Shown piece by piece: positions 1 to 13,100 of a DNA stretch of 64,000 bases. The notes beneath the pieces were generated by a model. It ran no database searches and was not told the origin of the DNA. It saw only the letters and a list, made by a program, of their open reading frames with translations. The stretch is taken from NCBI GenBank assembly GCA_002197995.1, contig NGZR01000001.1, positions 248,001 to 312,000 of the forward strand, written 5' to 3'. The first letter of the stretch is position 1. Each line of letters begins with the position of its first letter. The DNA comes from Gaeumannomyces sp. JS-464. Lineage: Eukaryota > Ascomycota > Sordariomycetes > Magnaporthales > Magnaporthaceae. A program made the position numbers and the translations under genes.

Positions 1-215
1 GATAGCCTGGCTGACTTCGGGGGATGAACCTAACGTTCCTGGCACAATCCGAGATTTACAAAATCGCCCAAACCCCGCAATACCGGTTGCCACGGTGTCC
101 CGACAAGAGGTCATGATGCATCCAAGTCCTGCCGACACGAGCCTTCTCGTCACGGCTATGAATTTATATACAATAACGAGCTGACGACGACCAATACCTC
201 CCGGCGGCCACCCCA

Positions 216-1910
216 TCACTGCCTGTTGGTCATCTTGAGCACAAATGCGCCTCTCTCGATGGTGTTGACGACGATGAAGCCGCTCTTGAAGAACGGGTAG
301 TTGCTCCACGTGCCCACGAACTCGACCGTGCCTCCGCCGGGCATGTTGTCGTCCTCGGGCATGATGTCGAAGTAGGCAACCTCGCGCACGCCGGCGCCCG
401 TCGGGTCGCTTGGGAGCGACGCCAGATCCAGCACCCGGAGTCCGTTGCCGTAGTTGCTCTGGAACGCGTACCGGCCAACGATGAATTGATTGTGGTCGAT
501 GCCAGTAACGGGGCTGCCGGAAGAATCCCGTCTGCTTGGGCCGCTCCAGCGACCGGATGTCCAAAAGTACGTGATGGCGCGCCGATCCGCGCCGGGGCCA
601 ACACGGTCGTACTCATCGTACTCGTCATCCAGCACCAGGTACTCCTGCCAAGTCATGTTCGTGACCCAGCCCTGATGCGTGTACGCGGCACCGGTGTAGG
701 TTGTGCGGGAAATGATCTTGGTCGTCGTCTTGTCGGTGACGTCGTAGCTTGAAAGTGGGGAAAGAACAACTTGTTAGTGGAACCCTCGATCCCTGCCTCT
801 TTCTCCAGGCGCTCTGCCTTCCGGCGGAAGGCTTCCGCACACTTACATGGTCAACGTATCTTCGTTGTACCCGTAGCAGATATCACGACCAAAGTATTTG
901 GTGTCAGGGCCGCGATACACGAGGCACTGTGCGTCGTGAACATAACCATCGCCGGAGGCGCAGCCCGGAGAGGTTGGCTTGGTCGGGTCGGTAAGATCGA
1001 TGAAGATCAGGCCCGAGCGGCAGGCGCTGGTGCGTGGCTGGGCGCCCACGGCCACCGCGTATCCCTTCTCCTGTTGACGACGATGTTGTGCGAGCGGCCC
1101 GACGGGAGCCCGTTCCACCGCGACGTCAGGTCACGAGAGTTGCTGAACGTCACGGCCTGGCCGGGTCGACGGTCAAGAGCTACACGAGGAGGGAAAGAAT
1201 CCAGGGTTAGACCAATGAGCATGTGACGTGTTCCAGACAGGGGATTCACACGTACCTTGCGGAAAATCAAAGATCTGAACGCCGTGATTGGTGGCCTCGC
1301 TGCCGATGACGAGGAAGCTCTTGTAGCTCCTCATCTCGCGCCAGATGGAGGTGCTCGAGTACTGCGGCAGGCGGCCGAGATAGACCAACTTCCCCTCGCT
1401 AGTGAGCTCGGCAAAAGCGGCGCCGTCGGCCTGCGCAATGGCCACAAACTCTCTGCCTTCGGGACTTGTCCAGCCCCAAGATGAGGCGCCCTGCCACTGG
1501 AGCTCCCCAGGTCCGCGTGGGACTTGAAGTCGTAAAAGTCCACCTGCGCGACAGGAAAACTATCAGCGGCCCTGTTCTGAAGACCGCTGCACTGCCCAGG
1601 GACGAGGACTGACATTACTGCACTTGAACGTATTCTTGGCATCGTTGGGAATGACCTTGGCCAAGCCATTGACGCAGGGGATGGGAGCGGCAGCGCGGGC
1701 AAAGCTTGGATACTGAGTCGAGTTCATGATGCCCAGGGCCTCCTCCTCGGCCCAGAAGGACTCCTTCTTGTTCATAATGGCCATGTGGACCTCTCCAGAC
1801 TCGTACGCCAGGGCCTTTGCGGCAGCGGCGGCCTGGAGAACCCCGGCGGCGGCGGAGGCGGACTCGACCAGGGCCGCAAGGGCCGCGGCGAGCAGCTGAC
1901 TCGACCTCAT
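216..1910 (-). CDS. Secreted choice-of-anchor B (LVIVD-type) family protein, frame-broken
   Basis: The start at 1910 opens a signal peptide (MRSSQLLAAALAALVESASA). Four exons can be placed: 1614-1910, 1256-1543, 847-1179 and 216-747, with donors GTCAGT, GTACGT and GTAAGT and introns of 70, 76 and 99 nt. The family pattern is clear: KCSNVDFYDF across the first junction, SSWGWTSPEGREF, GRSHNIVVN, YVHDAQCLVYRGPDTKY, CYGYNEDTLT and, near the end, IVVNTIERGAFV. The frame breaks near 1497 and 1073 (one base missing each), near 561 (one missing) and near 511 (one extra). With these counted, exon phases fit exactly and the protein would be about 483 aa. The family is secreted, probably a beta-propeller; its function is unknown. 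It is either a young pseudogene or carries residual sequencing indels. Confidence 0.8.
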
Positions 1911-3132
1911 GGCGATGGGCTGGTGTCAGGAGTGCCTGCGTCTGGGCTGGGCGGGGAAGCTCTTGGGAGGGAGAGGGTCGAGAGCTCTCTCGACTGGCAG
2001 CTAGAGGGAGGAGAGCAGCGGGTTCGCCTGCGGCCGGCTCAAGAGACGTATTTATCGGGAGTCCCAATACGCCGACACGGCTTTTAGCCCGTGGACCTGC
2101 CCGCCTGCAATGGAAGGAGGCCATGACGCAGTGTCCCCAAACAGGAAGGTCCATGTAATTCAATCTCATTAGATTTCCTAACTCCCGCTCCCGCAGCGCG
2201 CGGGTGCAGCCACCGCCCGCGCGCAGAGGCCCTGGGTTGTGCTGGCTTTCGTCTCGCTTTTGCCGGCTTTTGGTGGCCGAGCCGAGCGTGTCAGTGCGGG
2301 CGTGTATCCTCCCCGCGCCGGCCCAGAGCGTATCATGTGGGCGAGGCGGCCAGGCCCAGCCCAGGTAGACGCAAAAACTTGCCGGCGGTCGAGATACAGA
2401 CTCGCCCTAGAATGTGGCATCCACCAGCGCCAAGAGCATCCATCGCCTTAGCCAGCTTCCTGCTTGGGTTAAGAGTGGAGAGGGACCGAGGTTTATATCG
2501 GCCAGCAAGGTGCCCGTCCAGCAAAGACGCCCGCCCAAGTCAACCCCGCACCGGGCCTGCTCGATTTTTGGCGCGCGAATTTGAAACCGACGGCGATGTC
2601 GAGATAATCATCTGTGCGATGAGTGGTTGCGCGATGCCCATGTCGAGCCGGATCCAGAAGGTAATCTACGTTGGTGTTGCATTGCCGGCTTGGCGCAACA
2701 AGTGCCGCAGCCTCCGGCGGCAGTTTGCCCGAGGTTGAGAGCGGACACGTGCAGCTGTATGATAATTAATAAAGGCCGCGTGGGCGGAATATCGAATGCA
2801 TACGGTATCATCACCGGCATCGTCGGCAAAGATGGCCTCCTGCCTCGCGCTGTTTCGCTACATCCCTGGAACGTGCACAATGTATCTGGTATATGTTTAA
2901 AAGAACTGATTTCTGTGATGGTTAGCTATTCGCTAGCTAGTTGAGATATTCTGATACCAACCGGGGCTACGAGACTACGTGGCAGCTGGCTGCACTTGTG
3001 CTCATCACCCCCTGCTCCTCGTCAGGCTTGCCAGGCACGAAGAGGTGGAGGCCCTAGTTCTTCCTCTCAGGCATGTTGGCCTTCTTGTGAGCGAGGGGAG
3101 CGACGCGAGCGGCGGTCGTCGGGGCGGGCGAG
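1911..3132. other. Intergenic, no gene supported
   Basis: GC-rich spacer upstream of the choice-of-anchor B gene. Several open frames exist on both strands but none shows a recognisable domain, a fungal Kozak context and splice sites together. The first few hundred bases should hold the promoter of the minus-strand gene that starts at 1910. Confidence 0.5.
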
Positions 3133-3528
3133 TCATCGCTTCCGCAACGGGTAACGATAGGTAGGGACCAACGTACCTTGTTCGTCCTCCTCAAGAGGGA
3201 AGAGCGCGCGCATCTGCTCTTCTATCTTTTGCAGGTCGCGGTTCACCCTGATAGCCGATGGGGTGTCAGGCGGGCTATGGTCCATGTGTTCCTCTGGCTG
3301 CTGTGGCGACGGCGTCTTGTGTTGCTCCTCGCCCTGAGGAACAGGGAACGAGACTGCGCCACGTCGATTGTTGGAGGACACTTGAGGCACTGGCAGCTGC
3401 TGGAGAGGGGAGAGGGCGACGGCGCCCCCCGTCCCGTCCCTGAGCCCGGGACTGTAGGGAGTGCGACCATGTTTCCTCCGCTGCCGCCACAGCTAAATTG
3501 CACGACGCGCGTCTCCCTGTGCCGACAT
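3133..3528 (-). pseudogene. Small proline/charged hypothetical protein with in-frame TAG
   Basis: An ATG at 3528 sits in a good fungal context (CACAATG). The frame runs 11 codons (MSAQGDARRAI) to a TAG at 3493-3495. It then continues in the same frame as a basic then Pro/Glu-rich protein (LWRQRRKHGRTPYSPG, later LQKIEEQMRALFPLEEDEQ). A strong donor, CAAG/GTACGT, lies at 3177/3176, so the last coding part is probably spliced; without splicing the frame stops at 3133. The 3' exon was not resolved. ATTTAG could be RIP of ATTCAG (CpA to TpA). Alternatively TTTAG is an acceptor of a different gene model. No family recognised. Confidence 0.4.
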
Positions 3529-4065
3529 TGTGTAATTAGTTGGAGCTGGTTGGTTAGATGAGGTCGATTGTCAGACAATCAGCCTATTTTATAAGAGGTA
3601 CCCGAGTGAACTCCTTTGCAATAAGTAGACTGACTGCCTGGCAGGTGTGTGAGGAAATAGTGGGATGAGTTCTGGCACACTGGAGGCGGGTGGGCGCTGT
3701 TATATAATTACCTGTCAACCCTTTTGTCTCCGGGCAAACGATGGCATTTAATGCTAGATCTTTCTTTGTCTTTCATAGCCGTTGTATCCTTTCTTTGTCT
3801 TTTGTGGCATTTGTGTTATGGTTTTACCACTCTATTCGTCTGTTAGTAGCCATTTGTGCTTAACAAAGCCCATCACCTGGAAAATCGAGCCGCTCATCAA
3901 TCAAAGGCCAGCCAGTCGCCACGCCCCCGCTTATGTGTGCCTACAGGCGCCTACTGAGAGACATGTGCCGAGCATGCTGTCTGACAAGTAGTTGAGGCAT
4001 TCCCTCCTGACATCCGGCATCCTCATCAACTGTGTTCCCGCTTGGGCGGCAGTGCCCCTGGGTTG
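3529..4065. other. Transition zone, no gene supported
   Basis: Composition falls from GC-rich to mixed across this stretch. It holds no convincing coding frame. It ends immediately at the terminal inverted repeat of the large transposon block. Confidence 0.5.
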
Positions 4066-4094
4066 TAAGTCGGTGGACCCCCTGTCCGGCCACC
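4066..4094 (+). repeat. Left terminal inverted repeat of shell transposon
   Basis: Starts with TA then AGTCGGTGGACC, followed by CCCCCTGTCCGGCCAC. That last unit is repeated directly at a 16-bp period (to about 4111), as in subterminal transposase-binding doublets. It marks the abrupt left border of the AT-rich block. Confidence 0.8.
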
Positions 4095-4129
4095 CCCCTG
4101 TCCGGCCACCTTGTCAGCCCCACGGCCTC

Positions 4130-4880
4130 GATCGTCACGTGTACTTCAATTCTACGGGATTCCATCAATTTTAATCCGTTTTCCTTACTTTTGCTGCATT
4201 CGAATGCTAAAATGCTGGAAAAACAATGTACAAAAGAATAAGTCGAACGGGCCATTGCTAAGGTACAAGCGGGGGTCGAAATCTAAAAAGCTGCCTGGAT
4301 TTATGGGATATTAAAGTTAACTTTAAAAACCCGCTTTAAAAGCGCCCTACCTATCCGGCAATCGCAAAAACCCTATTAACGAATACGCTTTAAACAGGAA
4401 AAGCGCTTAACGGATTAAATGTTCGTGCGGGCCTTTTTAAAGCTCTTGTTAACGTATGTAAAAGTTTAGTTTTTTAGTTAAAAAATTTTCCGTTTTAAAG
4501 GCACCTTTTAGCCTTCCGAAAAGCGTTAAATCCAGGGCTTTTTAAACCGGTACCCGAAAATCCAGGTTAAAAAAGGCCGGCGTATAAAGTCGGCCCGTTT
4601 TAAAAAGGCTATTACGAATATAATAAAAAAATAGTAAAATTATTTTTAAAACCTGGAAATAATCGGGATTAAACTGGAATATATGTATAGTTTAAACGAA
4701 AGCAGTTTATAAAAAGGGAAAATAAGCAATAAGCTTGTTTTAAGCTTCGCGAAAACTTAAATTTGCAAAAAAAAAAAAAAAAAAGGCTGGAATTCGCGTT
4801 TAAACGAGTTTTTTTTTAAAATGCATTTTAATTATTAATATTTCGCTTTTTCCTTATACAAATTTTTAAAAAAAAATACG
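4130..4880. other. Left shell segment, no domain recognised
   Basis: AT-rich, RIP-like sequence between the shell terminus and the first nested element. It includes an 18-nt A run at 4767-4784, which could be the tail of a decayed retroposon. Both strands were read and no transposase, RT or gag motif was recognised. Confidence 0.5.
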
Positions 4881-4882
4881 TA

Positions 4883-6925
4883 ACGTGGTTTACAAATAAA
4901 TGGAACACATAAGCGAATGGAACACGCGACCGCGATAACACGACGCGTTTCCTCCCATTACCAACTCCTCCACTAACAAACATGGCAAAACAAAATAAAA
5001 AAGGCAAATTAATCTTCGTTTTTCAAGCTTTGCAATCCGACTTAAAACTAAATTTTCGGGCCGCTGCTAAGATTTACTTCGTCGCTTTTGCCACCTTATC
5101 GCGTCGAAAACACGGCCAATTTGCTCGATGCGATAGCATGCCCAAATTACGGAAATTAACGGAATTCGAAAAAAAGGCGCTTATTAAATATATATTTAAG
5201 CTGGATTCGCGAGCATTTTTTTTACGGCCTTTTAGTGTTAAAAATATGGCCAACCGACTATTCGCCGAACGCGACGCGGGCGCCGTTGGTAAAAACTAGG
5301 TCGCGAATTTCGTTAAACGCCGCGCAAAGCTCGGCACGCGTTAAATTCGAAAATACAATTACTAAAAGGCTAAATGCGAAAATCCTAAGCTCGTTTTTGC
5401 TTGGTTCGACCTTATACGGAATATTGTAATTAAATATGGCATTTTAAATAACGACATTTACAATTTCGACGAAACCGGCTTTTTTATAGGCATAATTGCC
5501 GCCGTTATAGTTATTATAACGTCGAAAGGCCGTGGTAAAGCAAAATTGGTTTAATTTAGTAATCGGGAATGGGTTATTATAATAAACCTGGCCACTGGGT
5601 GGTCGCTAATAGGGGTTAAAGTAATGTTATTTTAAAAAATAAGGAGGAAGAAAGAAAAGGCTATAGGAAAGGTTGTGTGGTTTTTATATATACACGAGTT
5701 GGCTTAAAGGTAACCCCTAAACTGTTACTTCCGTGCCTAAAGCACGGAACTATAACAGTTATAATTATTTAAAAGGTTAATTATTGCGGTTAAGCGATTT
5801 CTTTTTTTATTATCGTTAAAAAGCAGTACTATTTAGCCAATTGGTATTTAAAAACCGACCTTTTACGCGATTAGGTTATTTTAACGAATGCTTACGGGTA
5901 AATTACAAACGAGCTCGGCTTAAAATGGATTTAACATTTCGATAAGCACATTGCATCGCGCATAAAAAGTAACTATCGTTTATTAATGCTAAACGGCTAC
6001 AAAAGCTATTATTCGACGAATTTCGAGCTTTATTACTAAAAACATAATATTATTACGCTTTGCATGCTTTTGCATTCGTTTTATTTTTTTTAACCGCTTA
6101 ACGTTAAATGTTTTAACCCGTTAAAAAAACGTACGGTTAATAAATCGAAAATTTAATAAAGTTACACGTTAACCACGTAATTAAAATCGAATTTCTTTCG
6201 GCGTTTAAAACGGCATTTTTTAACTTTATAACTGAAAAAAATATTTAAAAAGGGTTTCGAAAGGCTAGCTTTGCTTTTTTTAATTCGAATTCGGTTTTGG
6301 AAAAGCTAAATGTAAAGTTACGAACTTTAACTCCTTTAAAAAAGCTTTTAAATAACGCCGAACTTTGGACTTTTAAAACGCTTTAAACAGCTAAAAACGC
6401 AATTTCGCAATCCGAATATATTAAAACTCGGATTTCCAATTACCGGAGTAGTTTTTCGTTATTTATACTATCGGTTGTAAATTAATTAACGAAAAGGTTA
6501 AAGCAATTATACATCGGGTTAACCTTTTAAAAAAAAGTGCTTTAAATTATAAAAGGCGAACGAAGTATTAAGCAAACGCCGAAAGGTTAAAAAAACACAT
6601 GTCCGATAAAAAGGGTTATATACTGTTAAAAAATACGAAATGTTTTAAACTAAAAGGAGCTAAATAGGCAGTTATAGCAAAAAATGCGCGATTATAAAGG
6701 TTAAAAAAGGAAGGCGATAACGACTTGTCGGCGATATAGCATTTGCGGCAAAACTGGACATAATGCGCGCATTTGTTAAAAGAAAGTAAAAACGTTCGAT
6801 ATATATAATTCCGAATAGTTTAAATGGATTTTTAGCGTTGTTAAGTTGGCATACGCATTAATTAACCGGAGGTTAGGTGTAAATGTTCCATTCGCTTATA
6901 TGTTCCATTTATTTGTAAACCACGT
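4883..6925 (+). mobile_element. Tc/pogo-like DNA transposon, copy 1 (RIP-decayed)
   Basis: Termini ACGTGGTTTAC and GTAAACCACGT are flanked by TA (4881-4882, 6926-6927). The inverted repeat runs about 44 bp and contains a 17-bp-period doublet of AATGGAACA. On the plus strand the decayed transposase shows an N-terminal HTH part (MPKLRKLTEFEKKALIKYIF, about 5140-5200), KRRAKLGTR and DIYNFDETGFFIG (DDE region, about 5455-5490), split by a solo LTR at 5578. Stops are frequent, so it is not functional. Confidence 0.8.
5578..5757 (-). repeat. Solo LTR inside copy 1, TSD GTTAT
   Basis: This 180-bp sequence begins TATAATAAACCTGG (TG decayed to TA) and ends ATAACA. It is flanked by GTTAT at 5573-5577 and 5758-5762. 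The uninterrupted site is visible in the related transposons, where GGGCTATAATTATTT is continuous. It resembles the LTRs of the minus-strand Gypsy at 25607 and 42252, so it is a solo LTR of that family left by recombination. Confidence 0.8.
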
Positions 6926-6927
6926 TA

Positions 6928-7118
6928 TAAAAATAATGGTTTTTAAAAGTTTTAATCCAATTTCCAAGTTAAAAGTTTATATAACGGAAAACGAGTGGAT
7001 TTTTAACAGTATTGTAATAAAATAATTGCAAAAGGTTTTCCTTTTTCGCATTTAACTTTTTATTTTTAAACGCCGGCTTTTAATATTAAATAATTACGAA
7101 TTTTATATAATTAAAAAG
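6928..7118. other. Segment between copy 1 and the Copia element
   Basis: AT-rich remnant, presumably continuous with 14730-15170 before the Copia insertion. No coding motif recognised. Confidence 0.4.
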
Positions 7119-7123
7119 TTTAT

Positions 7124-7359
7124 TATTAATTTACGTAATTTAACGTGTGCATTTAAAAAAGGCCCACGTTTTGTAAAGCCGCAAGCTTACGGGCCGTGCG
7201 CTTTTACGAGCTTATAAAAAGGGATTTTATAATCCCTTTTTTGTAATTAAATTCCTATATAAACATGCATTATTACAAACACCAGTTCCAAATTTATAAA
7301 TTTTTGTTTTTTCTTTTTAAAAAATTTCCGTGCTTATAAAAGTACTACTTTTATTAACA
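7124..7359 (+). repeat. Copia 5' LTR
   Basis: Starts TATTAATTTACG (from TGTTAATT) and ends TTAACA. It matches 14489-14724 along its length, with mostly C/T and G/A differences, as expected of independent RIP on the two copies. Confidence 0.85.
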
Positions 7360-10300
7360 TTAATTAGTATTGCTTAAAAAAGCAACACAAATAAGCAAAG
7401 TAAAAAGTTTTACCGTTCGATACTTTTTTTTAAAGCGATTAAGTTAAACGGAAAAGTTTAAAAGCAAAGGAATTGTATTTCACTGCTCGGTAACGCGTTA
7501 TACACGAGTTAATCGAATAATAAAAGCACTTTTTTAAAGCAAGCGATTGGATTTTTATTTATAAGATTTAAATAATTATAAAAAAGGCGTTACGTAATTC
7601 TTTTAAGCACTTTTTTAAAGCAAGCGATTAAACTTTTAAATCAATTACCCAAACGATATTACTCGTTAACTTTTACCGATAACATGTTCGATATTTCGGA
7701 ATAATAAGCGAAGGAGCTTAGCGATAAGTAACGTATAATTACAAAAAGTACGCTTTTGTTATACGACTTCCCCAAATTTTTAGCATAAAACATTAACATC
7801 CCTTTTTTAATAAGCCTTTTTTACAGTTTTAAAAAATTACCTAACGAAGTTTTTATTGCTCGCCGGAACGTATAAATGCTTAAAACATTGCTTTTATACG
7901 AAAACACGCATAGCAATAACCTTTTAAACGACGTACTTAAAAATTACGAAAGGTGGAAAGTAACGCATTTCGAAAACCTCGATTAGCGAATCGCTCGAGT
8001 TTTCCGCAAACATTTGGAAGATTACAAAATCCTAATCCCCGGTTCGCCAAAAGGGAAGCTTAACGAAAAACTTATGCAAGTTATGCAATGGGAGTTAATT
8101 TTTAAAATAACCCTATTAACCGGATTACAGCCTTTTTTTTCCCAAAATCGCATAAGTTTTAAACTAAACAGTTATTTAAACGACGTTTCGGATGCTTCCA
8201 AAGGAATACGCCGCGTTTTTTCCTAAATAAAACCACAGTTAAACGGGAAATAGCCGAAATGAAATTTAAAAATTATTAAACCGGCGGTTTTAAAAATGTT
8301 TACGTTTTTAAAAATATTTAACCTTTTTTTCACAATACGATGCTTATTTCCCCTTTTTCATAAAAACACTCGTATTAAAAAGCGCATCGATCTTTTAACT
8401 ATCCTTTTATTAAATCGGCGGCTTTTACCACTTAGCTAATCGGCAGTTCCTTAAGCACCCCCGGCCGCTAATTTGCACTTTTAGCTAGCCAATTTGCAAA
8501 TCCACAAGCGCCCCTGGTTAATTAATTTTTAGCTTTGCCGATTTTTAAAACCACCGCTATATTAAAATCCTACTTCGACTAATATATACAATAAAAAGAT
8601 TACGGAAAATCCATTTTACCGATCGAAGGAGCACAAATTGTAATAACTTTACGCTTTTAATACGGGACCCCGATACGTGCGAAATTCCAATATAAGCAAT
8701 TTCCTTTTAAAAAGGTGTTTAACGCTACCGTTAATAAAAGTTTAATAAAAGCATTTTAAAACGCGTAAAATAAAAAGTACAGCTATTCCGGTAATTTATA
8801 CGATATTTTAAACGATAAAATTTTATTTTTCGCAATTATATGCGAAATTTTCGAAATACAACTTTTATAATTCCATACGATTTTTCCCTTAGCATTTTAA
8901 AATAAAGCTAAACAATAATACACCCGATATATCGGTATTAGCCTTACTTTTCGAAAGATTTATATAATTTTTAAAAAGCATTTTAATACCGAGGTTAACC
9001 GATTACTTTACCATACGGATTAAAACTCGATTACTTTTTAAACAGTTCGTTTAAAAATCGCTAATATAAGCAAATCCAATATAAAGGTTTTGCAAGCCCT
9101 TTTAAATAAATTACAAGCTTGTTAACGCGCTTTCGGCCCGTTTTACCAAAACGAAAACCAGTTTATTACGAGCATTTTACGAGCAATTTAAAACGTGCCG
9201 AAGTTTAAAACCGTCCTTATAAATCCTAGCCGGATTTTTAAAAGCCTATTTTCCTAATTAAAAAGCACTTTGCAAATGGAGAAAAACGCACGCACTTTTA
9301 ATATCCATTTAATAAAACGGAAATTTAAAAATTACAAAAATCGCAAAAAGGATAATAAAAATCGAAACCGAGTATATAAACCCAAATCTTTCCGATTAAC
9401 CCCCCGTTCACGCTTATATACACGCGGTTGTTGGATTTGCAAAAAGCCGGATTGCAAATTAATATACCACTTTTTTAAAAAATAACGACGATTTAAAAAA
9501 TAGTGGAAAGCATAAAAAGAGGCATAAAATAAACCACGCAAAAGGTACACCTAATTCCTCGCATTAGTAAAGCCCGAAAGCATTAACGAAAAGGAATAGC
9601 CATTTTTTAATTTTAACGATTAAAAAACAAAAGAAAAGGAGGATTATAAAAGCAGCTATTTTATAACCTTTATTACGGCCGCGTATTTAATTAAAAAGGC
9701 TTTTACTTACCGCATTTATAAGCGCTAAAATTCGGGATTTGGCAAGCTTTATTCCCATGTTTTTACGAATTAGGTATTAGTTTAACATAAAATCCGAAGC
9801 ATTAAGTAATAGCAAAAATCCTTCCGAATATAAATGCAATAACAACTTTTACGGCCGAAAAGGATTAAGTCCACGCATTTTAACGCTATAAGCTAAATCT
9901 CGTCGTTAATACGAATAAGTATAAAAAACGCGTAATTTTCGGATTAGAAAAAGCCGTTTCCAGTACCGGAAAGATTATTATTCCGACCTTAATCGGCCAA
10001 ATTACGTTTTTTATAGTTTTAACTCCGACCTTTTTTTTGCTATGCTTTGCAAATATAAATGCATTGCACGTTTACCTAAATAATACGCGTAACGAGCTTA
10101 TAAAAAACGACGGTACGCGCGTCCCGATTATAAAAAGGCACGGCCACTTTTAGTTTTTTTTTAACGACGTTACTTACGTTACGACGGCAGTTAGCTTTAT
10201 AACGGAAATAAAAATCGCGGAAACAGTTTTCTTTACGAAAGCTAAGCTAAAACGCGTGCATAAGCGCTTTAAGCACCCATTTGTCGATAAATTTTAAAAC

Positions 10301-13100
10301 GTTTTAAAACGCGTAAAGCACGAAGCTAATCGCGACGCTTTCGCAATAATTAATCGAATATGCCATTTTTGTTAAAAAAAAGGTTTTGCATTATAACGCT
10401 TTTAATTTAAACTTTAAAACGATATCGATTTTAATTATAAAATAATTATAAACGTGTTTTATATTAATTATAAGCCAATTTTTTACGTAATCGATACGAA
10501 TATAGCTTTTAATATTGCAGCCCTTTTTAAAAACATATCGGTAAAAAAAACGTGGGAAGTTTTTAAACGGTGCTGGATTAACGTTTATTTAAAGCCTTTT
10601 AACGCGATTTTTTACGATACCGGTACTAACTTCGCCGCGAGCGAATTTTAAACGGAAATAAAGCTTTTTAAAATTACTTATAAGCAGGTCCTAATCGAAG
10701 CGTATTAGTTAATCGGCAAAATTGAAAAATATTACGCCTTTTTACGCCGGGCTTTTAATATTATCCGATAAAAGTGCCCAATTATGCATTTCGAATTAGT
10801 GCTTTAAAAAGCAGTAAAAGCCGTAAAAACACGGCCGGCCCCGACGAATTTATCCTTACACTGCTCGTTTTTAAAGCAATGCTTTAAATTAATAACGAAT
10901 CGCCACTTTTACAAACCCAGGTATAAAAAGCCGTTGCAATTAGGAAAGCTATAGCAAAAATCCGGATTTTACACGATAAACGACGTATATAAAAAGCATT
11001 AGCTGCACGTAACGAACCGAACATAAAACGGGTACTTTTAAACTTTTTAGCTTTAAAAAGCGAGGTTTTGGTATTCCGGGAAAAGGACGGATGGCAAGGC
11101 TTATATAAAGTCCTATCCATAACAAACACGTTAGTTACGGTAAAAACGATTAACGGTAACGCGACTTTTAAAAGCACGGTGGTTAAACCTTATTATAAAG
11201 CAAAAAAACCTATCGTGCAAAAATTTAAAAAGTAGCCAGCACTTTTCGAGTATTTTAAGCCCGAATAGCTAAAACGCTAAAAGAAACCCCCGAAAAAGAA
11301 AGCCGTAAAATAGCAAAACAAAAAGCCCTAAAATTAAACAACCATTTTGTTTAAAATTACGGTATTATTTAAAATTCTTAACAAACGAAGTTGCTTTTAT
11401 AAAAACGCATAACCAGCAATTGCAATAAAACGAAGCCCTCGGCAAATGCATACGACGTTTTTAAACGCTAAAAAGCATTAATCCTACTAATTAGCGATCC
11501 GATTTAAATAGGAAGGCAAAATCACAGCTCCTGGTTTACTATTTAAGCAGTTAACCTAATAAAAACTAAACGTATTTATCGGCGCTAAAATAATTAAGCC
11601 GATTATTAAAAAAACTTTTAACAAAGCCACGATTTTTGGATTACGGATTATAAACAAGGTAAAAAGGCAAACTTTAAAGCCTTTTAAAAAATCGAAACTT
11701 GTAGCTATAGGATATAACGATAAGGAAAAACACAATATCCTTACGCAATTTCCCACGATTATAAAATGCAGCTAACGATTAATCCTAACGATCGTACTAT
11801 TGCTTACGCTTATAAGGTTTAGTTTAATAATTCGAAATATTAGCTAAACGTATACCCAGTCGGAATTAAAGCTATAAAAAAAACGTTTTTTTACGCTTAT
11901 TTAAGGAGTTGTTAATATGGTTTAAGCCGGGCACGTTATTTAAAATAATTAAACCTTTTTACGAAATCGCGGAATTAGGCTTACACTGGTTCGTTATTTA
12001 TTAAAAGCATTATAAAAAGCGCTTAAATTGCCAAACGTCGAGTTACGATTCTTATTTGCTTATTTCGGAAAGCGGATAAAGCTTTAAAATCGTAGGCATG
12101 CAAATAAACGATACTTTAAATTTTGAAAATCCGGATTTTTTAATAAAAGAAAAATTAGCGATTTAAAAAGCAAGCTTTCGTGCAAAACCGAAATCGATTT
12201 TTAAACCGGGAAACGAAGCCGATTTTAACGGGTGCAAAATCCTAATAAGAGATTATAAGCTCGAAATTTAACAAAAAAAAAACAAAATAAAAAGCTCGAA
12301 CTAATAAAAACCGATTTAAAAAGCTTAAGTTATAAGTATGTCGTTTAAAAAGCTCGAAGCGTATATATTAGTTTCATATGCCAACCGAAAGCCGCATTCG
12401 ATTATTCCGTAACGGCGTAAGCTAAAAACCCGGGATAAAAGGACGTGGTTAAGCTAAACAAAAAAATTAAATAGCAAATTAATAACACTTAAAAAGGGCT
12501 AAAATACGTTTTATTAAATTTGCAAAAAATTAACCTTTACGTTTTCGTAAACGGATTATTCGCAAACAATTTAAACCTAAGTTTACAAATTAGGTTCGTA
12601 ATTGTATTAGGCAATAAAAAATCCGACGATTAAAAAACCAGCTTTTAGCTAATCGGGAACATTTTATATTAAACGTTAGTTAAATGTAAAAGGATTACGA
12701 AAAGCGTTTTCGTAAGTAAAATTTACGGGATAATTAGCGGGTTCGATATAGCTTACGTTTTTAATTTAACGCTCGCAACGATTTTTAAAAAGCTAAATTA
12801 AAAAGCCCCGAAATTGATAATTTGCACCGATAGCTTTTCGCTATATTAATGCCTCGTATAATTAGGTATAATAGCAAAAAAAAGGCTTATAATCGATGTT
12901 ATAGCACTTAAGGAATTTTACGAAAGCCGCGAAATCGATAAAATCCGCTAAATCGTAAAATTAAATAATCCGGCAACCGCGATAATTAAAAATTAGCTAA
13001 ATAAAGCTTTAGAAAATTTAATTACAAGCAATACGATAACGGTACGAATTAAAGGTTGGGTAAAGCGTAAAAAACAATAAAAAAAAGCGAGGAAAAGCGG
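7360..13100 (+). pseudogene. Copia gag-pol remnant
   Basis: The zinc-binding motif CWICKKPDCKLIYHF lies at about 9429-9475. The integrase part reads YVIDTNIAFNIAALF and later FYDTGTNFAASEF (10490-10650). RNase H reads LIICTDSFSLY near 12810, then KKRLIIDVIALKEFYESREI, a pattern specific to fungal Copia elements. Stops, mostly TAA and TAG from CAA and CAG, break every frame within tens of codons, so this is a dead element. Confidence 0.75.

Noticed and set aside
5235..5429. Small open frames inside the Tc/pogo-like copies as separate genes
   Set aside because: They are fragments of the decayed transposase in shifted frames.
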